This document shows positions 1 to 7,340 of a stretch of 12,728 nucleotides of DNA, one piece after another; within the stretch, counting starts at the first letter, position 1, and every line of letters starts with the position of its first letter. The position numbers and the translations under genes were made by a program. Source of the DNA: JAGNGI01 sp035448825 (lineage in GTDB: Bacteria > Fidelibacterota > UBA2242); contig DAOTJS010000035.1 of the NCBI GenBank assembly GCA_035448825.1, positions 1 to 12,728 on the forward strand. Direction: 5' to 3'. The notes beneath the pieces are model-generated. The model was given only the letters and a program-made list of their open reading frames with translations, had not been told where the DNA came from and ran no database searches.

Positions 1-2
1 TG

Positions 3-887
3 ATTTTTGATCAACAAAGGCTGGGTGATCAAATTACCGACCTATTGAATTTGCCGCGCCGGAAACCGGATCTTAAAGACCTGGAGAAATTTGTCCAGGC
101 GATAAAAAACCCAAAGGACGAAGTCAATATCGCCATTTGCGGAAAATATACTCAATTGCACGATGCTTATAAATCAATAATCGAATCGTTCAACCATGCC
201 GGTGCGGAGAATAATACTCGCGTCAATATTGTATGGATTGAATCGGAAGACCTGATCAATGATTGTGAAACTGTCAATAAACTAAAAAATGTTGACGGTA
301 TTCTGGTACCGGGTGGATTTGGCGAGCGCGGTGTCAAGGGCAAGATTAATGCCATAAAATTTGCTCGTGAAAATAGCATTCCGTTTCTCGGTATTTGTCT
401 CGGACTGCAATGTGCCGTAGTCGAATTTGCCCGTAATGTATGCGGCTGGTTAGACGCCGATAGCACGGAATTTAACGAAAATACCCAGCATCCGGTTATT
501 GACCTCATGGAGGAACAGAAGCGCGTTTTCAATAAAGGCGGTACAATGCGTCTCGGGGCTTACGGTGCGGAAGTCATTCCCGGTACTTTAGCCTATGAAA
601 TTTATAAAGATAAGCAAATTTCCGAGCGGCATCGGCATCGCTACGAAGTCAATAATGTTTATTTAGATGAAATGGTCAAAGCCGGTTTGGTAGTCGGAGC
701 GGTCAACAAAGAATTGAATCTGGTCGAGATGATTGAGTTGAAAAATCATCCTTGGTTCGTCGCTTGTCAATTTCATCCGGAATTGAAGTCGCGGATCAAT
801 AAAGCCCACCCGATTTTTCGGGAATTTGTGCGTGCGGCTCGGAAATATCATAACCAAAAAGCCGAGGATGCCAGAAGTCAAAGTTAA
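3..887 (+). CDS. pyrG: CTP synthase, C-terminal glutamine amidotransferase part (5' end outside window)
   Basis: CTP synthase aminates UTP to CTP with ATP, using ammonia released from glutamine. The frame is open to the left edge with CTP-synthase-like residues from position 3, so the N-terminal amidoligase domain lies outside and 294 residues remain. The class I glutamine amidotransferase domain is complete: the oxyanion region LVPGGFGERG (near 305-335), the nucleophile elbow GICLG with the catalytic Cys codon at 396-398, the RLGA and ERHRHRYEVN blocks, and the FHPE motif with catalytic His (774-776) and Glu (780-782). A TTG at 45 could pose as a start, but the similarity continues upstream of it. 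The gene overlaps kdsA by 20 bases. Placement before Kdo genes fits supply of CTP for CMP-Kdo formation, although the enzyme also serves nucleic acid and lipid synthesis. Identification is secure. Confidence 0.97.
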   Translation: MFDQQRLGDQITDLLNLPRRKPDLKDLEKFVQAIKNPKDEVNIAICGKYTQLHDAYKSIIESFNHAGAENNTRVNIVWIESEDLINDCETVNKLKNVDGILVPGGFGERGVKGKINAIKFARENSIPFLGICLGLQCAVVEFARNVCGWLDADSTEFNENTQHPVIDLMEEQKRVFNKGGTMRLGAYGAEVIPGTLAYEIYKDKQISERHRHRYEVNNVYLDEMVKAGLVVGAVNKELNLVEMIELKNHPWFVACQFHPELKSRINKAHPIFREFVRAARKYHNQKAEDARSQS

Positions 888-1686
888 CAATATCACCATT
901 GGCAGTCGCCAGCCATTGGCTTTTATTCTTGGTCCCTGTGTGATCGAAAGCCGCGATCACGCTTTGAGAATGGCTGAAAAGCTAAAGGCACTCTCGGAAA
1001 AACTTGACTTTCCATTGATTTATAAATCTTCTTTCGATAAAGCCAACCGCAGTGCTATCGAAAGCTATCGCGGACCCGGATTAGAAGCCGGTCTGGCAAT
1101 CTTAGCAGAAGTAAAAAAGCAATTTGGATTGCCAATTTTGACCGATATACACGAACCGTTCCAAGCCAAAATCGCCGCCAAAGTTGTGGATGTTTTGCAA
1201 ATTCCGGCTTTTTTGTGCCGACAGACTGACCTCATTTTAGCTGCCGGTCGAACCAGAAAAGTAGTCAATGTGAAAAAAGGGCAATTTTTAGCACCTCAGG
1301 ATATTGTCAATATTGTGCGCAAAATCGAATCAACCGGCAATCATTCAATTTTGCTCACCGAGAGGGGAGTCTCTTTCGGATATGGCGGACTTATTACTGA
1401 CGTCCGCGCGGTGCCGATTATGCAAGAAACTGGCTATCCTGTAATTTTCGATGCTACCCATAGCGCCCAAATTCCCGGCGGCAATGTTACCGGTGGAGCG
1501 CGGGAATATATTCCCTATCTCAGTCGGGCTATGGTGGCGGCTGGATGCGACGGCATTTTTATGGAAGTGCACGATAATGTGGCTGAAGCCATGAGCGATC
1601 GGGCAACTCAATATCCGCTGGAAGATTTACCAAAATTATTGAAAGAATTAATAAAACTGGGCGAGCTAGTGAGAAAATTTCGATGA
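868..1686 (+). CDS. kdsA: 3-deoxy-8-phosphooctulonate (Kdo-8-P) synthase, metal-dependent type
   Basis: KdsA condenses phosphoenolpyruvate with arabinose 5-phosphate to Kdo 8-phosphate in the cytoplasm, the committed step to the LPS inner-core sugar. The 272-residue product has the DAHP/Kdo8P synthase barrel with SSFDKANRS (near 51-59), YRGPGLE, the LCRQTDL block and NVKKGQF. It carries GPCVIES near residues 22-28, where E. coli KdsA has Asn in place of Cys. Cys24, His198, Glu233 and Asp244 line up with the metal ligands of Aquifex KdsA (Cys11, His185, Glu222, Asp233) with nearly identical spacing, so this is the metal-dependent class. I chose ATG 868: a TTG at 826 in the same frame would add 14 unrelated residues inside pyrG. 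GAGG directly abuts the ATG, so initiation probably depends on coupling to pyrG. The stop overlaps the kdsC start as ATGA. Confidence 0.96.
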   Translation: MPEVKVNNITIGSRQPLAFILGPCVIESRDHALRMAEKLKALSEKLDFPLIYKSSFDKANRSAIESYRGPGLEAGLAILAEVKKQFGLPILTDIHEPFQAKIAAKVVDVLQIPAFLCRQTDLILAAGRTRKVVNVKKGQFLAPQDIVNIVRKIESTGNHSILLTERGVSFGYGGLITDVRAVPIMQETGYPVIFDATHSAQIPGGNVTGGAREYIPYLSRAMVAAGCDGIFMEVHDNVAEAMSDRATQYPLEDLPKLLKELIKLGELVRKFR

Positions 1687-2231
1687 ATGCCGATTTAAAT
1701 GAACTTCTTTCGAAAATCCGTTTGATTATCGCCGACGTTGATGGAGTTTTCACCGATGGTGCGCTTTATATCGGTACTAATGGTCAGGAATTCAAACGCT
1801 TTCACGTTTTAGACGGAGCAGGAATTTCGTTGCTAAAGGCTGTAAACTTCCCGCTGGCAATTATTTCCGGGCGGAAATCTGCGGCTACAGAAGTGCGTAT
1901 GAAAGAACTCGGTCTGGGAGATGCTCTTTATCAGGGAAATTTAGCCAAGCTCGAACCCTATGAGGAAATTAAGAAAAGGTATGCCGTCGCGGATCAGGAA
2001 ATAATTTACATCGGTGACGACCTTACTGATATTCCTCTTATGAAGCGAGTTGGATTACCGGTAGCGGTGGCCAATGCCTTACCGGAAGTCAAGCAATACG
2101 CTAAGTACGTTACTCAGTTGAATGGCGGATACGGCGCTGTGCGTGAAGTGATTGATCTAGTGCTAAACGCCCAGCACTTAAAGTCAAAAGCGGCTGGAAT
2201 TTTAACGAGGGATACCTATGCCGAAAAATAA
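1683..2231 (+). CDS. kdsC: 3-deoxy-D-manno-octulosonate 8-phosphate phosphatase
   Basis: KdsC removes the phosphate from Kdo 8-phosphate to give free Kdo. The 182-residue length matches the small, capless (C0) HAD phosphatases, which work as tetramers. HAD motif I is DVDGVFTDG with nucleophile Asp18 and acid/base Asp20. Motif II is Ser62 in ISGRKS. The motif III lysine is probably Lys89, and motif IV is GDDLTD (Asp112, Asp113, Asp116). The C-terminal GGYGAVREV stretch is the conserved family tail that reaches into a neighbouring subunit. The start ATG overlaps the kdsA stop by four bases (ATGA), and the 3' end overlaps kdsD by 14 bases, so the three Kdo genes are translationally coupled. A phosphatase for another sugar acid is unlikely between kdsA and kdsD. 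Confidence 0.95.
   Translation: MNADLNELLSKIRLIIADVDGVFTDGALYIGTNGQEFKRFHVLDGAGISLLKAVNFPLAIISGRKSAATEVRMKELGLGDALYQGNLAKLEPYEEIKKRYAVADQEIIYIGDDLTDIPLMKRVGLPVAVANALPEVKQYAKYVTQLNGGYGAVREVIDLVLNAQHLKSKAAGILTRDTYAEK
2207..2212 (+). promoter_or_regulatory. Ribosome binding site of kdsD
   Basis: GAGGGA lies five bases before ATG 2218 and within the kdsC coding sequence. It fixes the kdsD start despite the 14-base overlap with kdsC. Confidence 0.7.
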
Positions 2232-3213
2232 ATCAACGTCCGAAAAATATCTTGAAAAAGCCCGGGAATTACTTCGTTCCGAAGCTGAAGCCATTGCCAC
2301 CCTACCCGATAAAGTTGACCAGAATTTTCAAGAAGTGGTCGAAGTTTTATTCAACACCAAAGGTAAGGTGATCGTAACCGGAGTCGGCAAATCCGGACAT
2401 ATTGGATGCAAAATAGCCGCTACTTTTGCCAGTACAGGTACGCCGAGTTTTTTCATGCATGCTTACGAAGCGGGACATGGTGATCTGGGAGTAATTTCTC
2501 CTCAGGATACCCTTTTGATTATTTCGAATAGTGGCGAGACTGACGAAATCATCCAATTAATTCCACCGCTAAAAAAAATGCGTGTTCCTATCATCGGTCT
2601 ATTAGGGCGCGATGAATCAACTCTGGCGAAGAAATGTGACTATGTCATTAGTACACAGATAAATGGCGAAGCCGATCCATTACAATTGGTACCGACCACC
2701 AGTGCGATCGCAACTTTAGCTATGGGCGATGCGCTGGCGATAAGTTTGCTGGCGAAACGTCATTTTAATCGGCGCGATTTCGCCGGTTTACATCCCAGCG
2801 GTTCATTGGGACGCCGGCTACTGACTACGGTAGCCGATTTGATGCACACTGGGGAGGAAATACCATTCGTCAAATCCAGTGATAAAATGCCTGAGGTGCT
2901 TTATATGATGACGAAAAAAAGCCTTGGCATTGTCGGCGTCCTGGACGATTCCGAAAACCTGATCGGCGTTATCACTGATGGTGATTTGCGACGCGGTCTC
3001 GAAAGGCAGAAGGATTTCATGGAACAAACTGCTTTAAAAGTAATGTCCCGTAATCCGAAATGGATCAAAAAAAGCAGTTTAGCGATTGAAGCTTTGCATT
3101 TAATGGAAGAACATTCGATTACCAACCTTTTCGTATATAACGGCGAACAGAATCGCAAACCGATCGGAATTATCCATATTCATGATATTTTACGCTACGG
3201 GATTATGCCTTGA
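2218..3213 (+). CDS. kdsD: D-arabinose 5-phosphate isomerase (SIS domain plus two CBS domains)
   Basis: KdsD converts ribulose 5-phosphate to arabinose 5-phosphate, the KdsA substrate. The 331 residues match the usual length of about 328. The SIS sugar-isomerase domain spans roughly 40-200, with GVGKSGHIG, the HAYEAGHGDLG loop and SNSGETDE. Lys58, His87, Glu110 and His192 correspond, each shifted by one, to the important E. coli residues Lys59, His88, Glu111 and His193. Two CBS domains follow (about 205-265 and 270-330), including GVITDGDLRRGL and GIIHIHDILRYG. A Shine-Dalgarno sequence GAGGGA at 2207-2212 sits five bases before the ATG, inside the end of kdsC. The paralogues GutQ and KpsF are alternatives by sequence, but the position in a Kdo operon supports KdsD. 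Confidence 0.95.
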   Translation: MPKNKSTSEKYLEKARELLRSEAEAIATLPDKVDQNFQEVVEVLFNTKGKVIVTGVGKSGHIGCKIAATFASTGTPSFFMHAYEAGHGDLGVISPQDTLLIISNSGETDEIIQLIPPLKKMRVPIIGLLGRDESTLAKKCDYVISTQINGEADPLQLVPTTSAIATLAMGDALAISLLAKRHFNRRDFAGLHPSGSLGRRLLTTVADLMHTGEEIPFVKSSDKMPEVLYMMTKKSLGIVGVLDDSENLIGVITDGDLRRGLERQKDFMEQTALKVMSRNPKWIKKSSLAIEALHLMEEHSITNLFVYNGEQNRKPIGIIHIHDILRYGIMP

Positions 3214-3749
3214 AGAGAAGGTTTTTAATATTATCATTATTTATTGCCTTGATTTCCTGGAGTTGCACGGAAGATAAGAGTGATGAATCGGCCGTAATTG
3301 ACCGGCAATACCCGGATCAAGAAATCTGGAATTCGAATATTACCCTGACTAAAGATGGCCGCAAACGAGCGGTGGTTCATTCTGGCCATTTGACGAAAAA
3401 TAATGATCAGGCATTTGTCTATATGGATACCGATGTAGCCGTAGATTTTTATGATCGGGATGAACGCCACTTATCGCATTTGACTTCCCAGACAGCAATC
3501 ATTAATGAAAACACGAATGATCTAATTGCCAAAGGTAATGTTGTAGTCGTTTCTGATAGTGGTTTTACACTATTTACCGAGGAATTACGCTGGGATCACC
3601 GAAGAGAGCGAATCATCTCGGACGTGTTTGTAACTTTTGTGACTCCTGAAGATTCGCTGACCGGAATTGGATTTGAATCTCAATCGGATTTGAAAAACTG
3701 GGTAATTTTCAAACCTTCCGGAGTAACCAGCCGGGAGTTGAAATACTGA
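3210..3749 (+). CDS. lptC: LptC-like LPS export protein, probable lipoprotein
   Basis: LptC links the inner-membrane LptB2FG extractor to the periplasmic LPS bridge. The 179-residue protein starts with a signal peptide, Lys2-Arg3-Arg4 plus a hydrophobic core, ending at Ser-Cys19 followed by TEDKSDES. This looks like a lipoprotein signal, although the residue three before Cys is Ser rather than Leu. The rest is a beta-rich LptC/OstA-type domain. The stretch near 150-170 (LTGIGFESQSDLKNW) resembles the characteristic LptC TGxGFExDxxL pattern. The start is a TTG whose last two bases begin the kdsD stop (TTGA), which gives tight coupling; no in-frame ATG would retain the signal peptide. lptB follows three bases after the stop. 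E. coli LptC has a transmembrane helix instead of a lipid anchor, whereas lipoprotein forms are recalled from Bacteroidetes. Sequence conservation is modest, so context carries part of the call. Confidence 0.82.
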   Translation: MKRRFLILSLFIALISWSCTEDKSDESAVIDRQYPDQEIWNSNITLTKDGRKRAVVHSGHLTKNNDQAFVYMDTDVAVDFYDRDERHLSHLTSQTAIINENTNDLIAKGNVVVVSDSGFTLFTEELRWDHRRERIISDVFVTFVTPEDSLTGIGFESQSDLKNWVIFKPSGVTSRELKY

Positions 3750-3752
3750 AAT

Positions 3753-4505
3753 ATGGAATTAAATAGCCACTCACTAAAAAAAACTCTGCGAGGTGAAAAC
3801 CTGGTAAAAATATATGGAAAACGCCGGGTCGTTGATTCCGTGAATATTGAAGTGTCTAAAGGTGAGGTAGTTGGTTTGCTAGGGCCGAACGGCGCCGGGA
3901 AGACGACTACTTTTCATATGTTTACCGGAATGATCAAGCCGACTTCAGGGAAAGTATTCATTAATGAACAGGAAATCACGCGCCTGCCGATGTACAGACG
4001 CGCCCAGATGGGTATCGGCTATCTCTCGCAAGAACCATCGGTTTTCCGCAAATTGACGGTCGAGCAAAATTTGATGCTGGTGCTTCAAACTCTAGGTATT
4101 AGCCGTAAAGAACAAAAAGAACGACTCGAAATCCTGCTCGACCAGCTTGAGCTCCGTAAATTGCGCAAAAGACGGGCAGATACCCTCTCCGGTGGCGAAC
4201 GGCGTCGCACGGAAATTACGCGCGCCCTGATTACCAATCCGGATTTTATACTGCTGGACGAACCGTTTGTTGGCGTTGACCCAATTGCGGTAGAAGATAT
4301 TCAAAAAATCGTAGTCAGCTTAAAAGATCGGGACATTGGTGTATTAATAACTGATCACAACGTGCACGAGACGCTTTCGATTACCAACCGTTCCTACTTA
4401 ATGTTCGAAGGCCGTATTCTTAAATCAGGGACTTCCGAATTTTTAGCTAATGATGAAGATGCCCGAAGATTATATTTAGGAGAGGCATTCAAGCTGGCAA
4501 GATGA
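3753..4505 (+). CDS. lptB: LPS export ABC transporter ATP-binding protein
   Basis: LptB is the cytoplasmic ATPase that powers extraction of LPS from the inner membrane with LptF and LptG, which are not in this window. The 250-residue protein shows every ABC element: Walker A GPNGAGKT (about 44-51), the Q-loop with Gln93 in YLSQEPSVFRKLTV (the LptB-specific block, E. coli YLPQEASIFRRLSV), signature LSGGE (145-149), Walker B FILLDE ending at catalytic Glu170, and H-loop His202 in ITDHNVHETL. It is about seven residues longer at the N-terminus than E. coli LptB. It begins three bases after lptC, with no good Shine-Dalgarno at normal spacing, so it probably depends on coupled translation. Its TGA overlaps the rpoN ATG (ATGA). 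The lptA gene that often lies between lptC and lptB is absent. Confidence 0.96.
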   Translation: MELNSHSLKKTLRGENLVKIYGKRRVVDSVNIEVSKGEVVGLLGPNGAGKTTTFHMFTGMIKPTSGKVFINEQEITRLPMYRRAQMGIGYLSQEPSVFRKLTVEQNLMLVLQTLGISRKEQKERLEILLDQLELRKLRKRRADTLSGGERRRTEITRALITNPDFILLDEPFVGVDPIAVEDIQKIVVSLKDRDIGVLITDHNVHETLSITNRSYLMFEGRILKSGTSEFLANDEDARRLYLGEAFKLAR

Positions 4506-5893
4506 TGCAATTAAGTCAATCTCAGGTTCAAAAACTTTCTCAGGAATTGCGGCTCACGCCTCAGCAGATATTGCAATCCACGATCTTGCAATTGAATACC
4601 CTGGCTCTCGAAGCCCGCGTACTTCAGGAACTCGAACAGAACCCGGTTCTGGAAGAAGTAGAACCGGAGGGCGATGGTAGTACGGAAGAAGGAGATCAGA
4701 ATAATCAGGAAACCTCGAAAGAAAATGAGATTGATTGGGAAGAAATTCTGCCGCAAAACGACGATTATACACCCAAAGAAGAAATAGACCCTGACCAGAA
4801 AAAGACGCAATATATTCAGCCGGCTCCACGAGGATTGGTTGATCATGTTTTCGATCAGTTGAAATTACATAATCTTGATGATGAGGAAGAAAGGATTGCA
4901 GCTGAAATCGTCTGGAATCTCGATGAGAACGGTTATCTCACACTGCCGATTGAAAATATTGCTTTCGGGCTGGGATTGCCCAAGAAGAAAGTGCTGAAAG
5001 TGTTGAAGGAAATCCAGGAACTTGATCCACCCGGTTTAGCCGCCCGCGATTTGAAAGAGTGCCTTCTGATCCAGCTTAATCGAATACCGAATTCCGATGA
5101 TGCTATCAAAGTAGTTAATGAACATTTCGAGGATTTTGCCAATCATCGCTATCAAAATATTATGAAAGCCTACGGTTGGGATAAAGAACGAATGCAAGCA
5201 GTTCAGGAGATGATAACCAAACTCAATCCTAAACCGGGTGCGGCTTTGAATACGCTCGATCCGCAATATATCGTGCCCGATTTGATCGTCGAAAAAGTTG
5301 ATGGCGAGTATATCGTAGAAGTCAATGATACGCGCATCCCGGAATTGCAGATTAGTTCCACTTATTTGGAGATGATCCACAATGGTTCCAAAATTGACAA
5401 TGAGACTAAGTCTTACTTGAAACGCAAAATTGATTCTGCCAAATGGTTTATTCAAGCGATTCAGCAGAGACGCGTGACTATGATCCGGGTGATGAAAGCC
5501 ATCATTGCCCGACAATTGGATTTCTTCGAGGACCCCAGCAAACCACTGAAACCGATGATTCTAAAAGATATTGCCGATGATGTCAATATGGATATTTCGA
5601 CTATTAGCCGGGTCACCAATGGTAAATATGTTCAGTTGCCTTCGGGCATTTATGAATTGAAATACTTTTTCAACGAAGGTATTAAAGACGAAGACGGCGA
5701 AGAAATTTCAACGCGGATTGTCAAGGAAAAGCTGAAGGAAATTATTGATAATGAAGATAAGCATAAGCCTTATAGTGATGAGCAATTGTCCAATTTACTC
5801 AAGCAAAGCGGTTACTTAGTTGCCCGCCGCACTGTAGCTAAGTACCGTGAGCAAATGAAAATTCCAGTTGCTCGACTGCGGCGCGTGGTTTGA
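4502..5893 (+). CDS. rpoN: RNA polymerase sigma-54 factor
   Basis: Sigma-54 directs core RNA polymerase to -24/-12 promoters and needs AAA+ enhancer-binding activators. The 463 residues are organised as expected. Region I is Gln/Leu-rich, with LTPQQILQSTILQLNTLAL and EQNPVLEE (about 3-52). An acidic region II runs from about 53 to 110. The core-binding domain (about 115-300) includes ELDPPGLAARDLKECLL and KPGAALN. The helix-turn-helix region (about 355-395) has DISTISRVTNGKYVQLP. The diagnostic RpoN box ARRTVAKYRE is at 441-450. The start ATG overlaps the lptB stop by four bases; a second ATG at 4505 would shorten the protein by one residue. lptB-rpoN adjacency is a widely conserved order, but the hpf, ptsN and rapZ genes common after rpoN are replaced here by SPFH and protease genes. 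Confidence 0.97.
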   Translation: MMQLSQSQVQKLSQELRLTPQQILQSTILQLNTLALEARVLQELEQNPVLEEVEPEGDGSTEEGDQNNQETSKENEIDWEEILPQNDDYTPKEEIDPDQKKTQYIQPAPRGLVDHVFDQLKLHNLDDEEERIAAEIVWNLDENGYLTLPIENIAFGLGLPKKKVLKVLKEIQELDPPGLAARDLKECLLIQLNRIPNSDDAIKVVNEHFEDFANHRYQNIMKAYGWDKERMQAVQEMITKLNPKPGAALNTLDPQYIVPDLIVEKVDGEYIVEVNDTRIPELQISSTYLEMIHNGSKIDNETKSYLKRKIDSAKWFIQAIQQRRVTMIRVMKAIIARQLDFFEDPSKPLKPMILKDIADDVNMDISTISRVTNGKYVQLPSGIYELKYFFNEGIKDEDGEEISTRIVKEKLKEIIDNEDKHKPYSDEQLSNLLKQSGYLVARRTVAKYREQMKIPVARLRRVV

Positions 5894-5924
5894 TATTTTC
5901 TCATGAAAGATTCAAGGGGAAAAG

Positions 5925-6650
5925 ATGACTAATAAAAAAGTTCAATTTAGCAATAAAGAAATCGAGGTTTCCAGTGTCTCCTATTGGTTGATAATTCTGA
6001 TTGCGATAGTACTGGTGTTGATTGTTACGGCTTTGATGTCCTTTTATACAATTGAGCCCGGCGAAACAGGTGTAATAACAAGATGGGGAAAAATTTATCA
6101 GATTAACGAACCTGGTGCTCATTGGAAATTGCCCTGGGGCATTGATCGCGTGTATAGGGTAAAAGTCAATTATCCTTATACGGCCGAATTTGGCATCCGA
6201 ACAACGTCTGATAGTTTGACAACTCTGTCTGATAATTTCTACCTGCCGGAAGCACGTTTGCTAACTGGTGATCTGAAAATGATTGACCTGCAATGGGTGG
6301 TTCAGTACAGCATCCAAGATCCGGTCGCCTATCTATTTGGAGTCGAGAACCCGGAAAATATGTTGCGGTTGGTCGGGTCAGCGGCTATGCGATCCGCGGT
6401 CGGTGATTTTTCCTTTCACGAAGTATTCCAGACTGAAAGGCGCGCAGTAGCCGAACGTGCAAGAAATTATATGCAGACGAAGTTCGATCTTTATAACATT
6501 GGAATTGTCGTTCAGCACGTGCAGTTGAAAGAAGCGCGGCCGGCTTTACCGTCATCTGAGCCAGACACCACTAAGTTACTTAAGCCGTTCAATCCAACCG
6601 ATTCGACAGGTGTTGATTCAGTCAGGTTTGGTGGAAATCGTATAATATGA
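5925..6650 (+). CDS. hflK: HflK-like SPFH membrane protein lacking the C-terminal coiled coil
   Basis: HflK with HflC normally forms a large membrane cage that encloses FtsH and modulates membrane-protein degradation. This 241-residue protein has a short N-terminus, one transmembrane helix (about 19-42) and an SPFH/band-7 domain (about 43-200). The domain includes YTIEPGETGVITRWGKI, GAHWKLPWGIDRVYRV, DLQWVVQYSI and an AVAERARNYM block. After VQLKEARP (about 198-205) family members usually continue into about 100 or more residues of Ala/Glu/Arg-rich coiled coil. Here a Pro/Ser/Thr-rich tail of roughly 36 residues ends the protein. The 57 bases before hflC encode no coiled-coil remnant in any frame. 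The Gly-rich N-terminal extension of E. coli HflK is also missing. AAGGGGA at 5914-5920 supports the ATG. It could instead be a generic band-7 protein, but pairing with the next gene favours HflK. Confidence 0.8.
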   Translation: MTNKKVQFSNKEIEVSSVSYWLIILIAIVLVLIVTALMSFYTIEPGETGVITRWGKIYQINEPGAHWKLPWGIDRVYRVKVNYPYTAEFGIRTTSDSLTTLSDNFYLPEARLLTGDLKMIDLQWVVQYSIQDPVAYLFGVENPENMLRLVGSAAMRSAVGDFSFHEVFQTERRAVAERARNYMQTKFDLYNIGIVVQHVQLKEARPALPSSEPDTTKLLKPFNPTDSTGVDSVRFGGNRII

Positions 6651-6696
6651 AAAAGAATGCCAAAAAGGGTTTGAATTTTATAGAAAATAATACCAC

Positions 6697-6701
6697 GGAG
6701 G
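6697..6701 (+). promoter_or_regulatory. Ribosome binding site of hflC
   Basis: GGAGG lies six bases before ATG 6708, in the 57-base gap after hflK. It is the strongest Shine-Dalgarno in the plus-strand run and indicates independent initiation. The rest of the gap is A/T-rich with no hairpin I can see. Confidence 0.75.
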
Positions 6702-6707
6702 CTTCCG

Positions 6708-7328
6708 ATGAGCTTTAAATCGTTTATCTGGTTATTGATTCTGGTGCTGATTATCATTATGGCTGAAAGAGCGACGGTAATTTTGGAAGAAGACGAGCAG
6801 ATGATCGTAGCTCGCTATACTCAACCGACGGTAACGCCGATTACGACAGCCGGTGCTCATCTAATAATTCCATTTCTATCGAAAACCTATATTTACCCCA
6901 ACAACTTGATCGAATGGCATAGCAATGTGGCTGAAATGCCTACCAGAGATGACAAATTCATCGCCATTGAATCCTTTGCCTACTGGAAAATATCAGATCC
7001 GCTGTTGTTTTATGAAAAAGTGAGAACAGTCCCGGAAGCCGACAATCGTTTGAGTGATTTATTGGATGGTTCTCTGCGGGACGAAGTCGCCCGTTACACG
7101 CTGGCTGAGCTTATTCGAAGCAGTAACCGTCGGATGGACGTTACCGAGATTAAAGACATTTTGAAAGTCCCGCAATCCAGGACATTGTTCAATGTGAAAG
7201 GTCGGCGACCGGTCATCATCGCTGGGATTTTAAAAAATGCAACTACCACGCTGGATTCTCTGCAACTGGGTATTCAACTGGTAGATTTTGAGCTAAAGAG
7301 TGTAAATTTTATTCGGGTAATTGAATAA
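6708..7328 (+). CDS. hflC: HflC-like SPFH membrane protein lacking the C-terminal coiled coil
   Basis: This is the partner of the preceding HflK-like protein. It has 206 residues, against about 334 in E. coli HflC. It has one N-terminal membrane helix (about 5-18) and then an SPFH domain: ILEEDEQMIVARYTQPT, GAHLIIPF, TRDDKFIAIESFAYWKISDP, and the ARYTLAEL helix region. The C-terminal segment LGIQLVDFELKSVNF aligns with E. coli GIEVVDVRIKQINLP. The stop comes five residues later, where the family coiled coil would begin. hslV starts 12 bases after the stop, so there is no room for a frameshifted remainder. An excellent GGAGG at 6697-6701 precedes the ATG. HflC is normally needed in equal number with HflK, and the matched shortening of both suggests a functional compact pair rather than decay. 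Confidence 0.8.
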   Translation: MSFKSFIWLLILVLIIIMAERATVILEEDEQMIVARYTQPTVTPITTAGAHLIIPFLSKTYIYPNNLIEWHSNVAEMPTRDDKFIAIESFAYWKISDPLLFYEKVRTVPEADNRLSDLLDGSLRDEVARYTLAELIRSSNRRMDVTEIKDILKVPQSRTLFNVKGRRPVIIAGILKNATTTLDSLQLGIQLVDFELKSVNFIRVIE

Positions 7329-7340
7329 AATGGAGATAAT

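Noticed and set aside
826..867. Earlier TTG start for kdsA at 826
   Set aside because: It would add 14 residues encoded inside the pyrG end, without family similarity; ATG 868 gives the normal N-terminus.
5036..5515. Long antisense open frame opposite rpoN
   Set aside because: It lies wholly within the conserved rpoN coding sequence and resembles no protein family; it is a shadow of rpoN codon use. The same applies to the antisense frames at 167-532 and 4511-4846.
5903..5932. Nine-codon open frame (ATG at 5903) overlapping the hflK start, as a possible leader peptide
   Set aside because: It is very short, has no ribosome site of its own and no associated attenuator structure; chance is the simplest explanation.
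6540..6707. Frameshift explanation for the short HflK
   Set aside because: Reading the other frames through the gene end and the gap gives no Ala/Glu/Arg-rich coiled coil, and stops are frequent.
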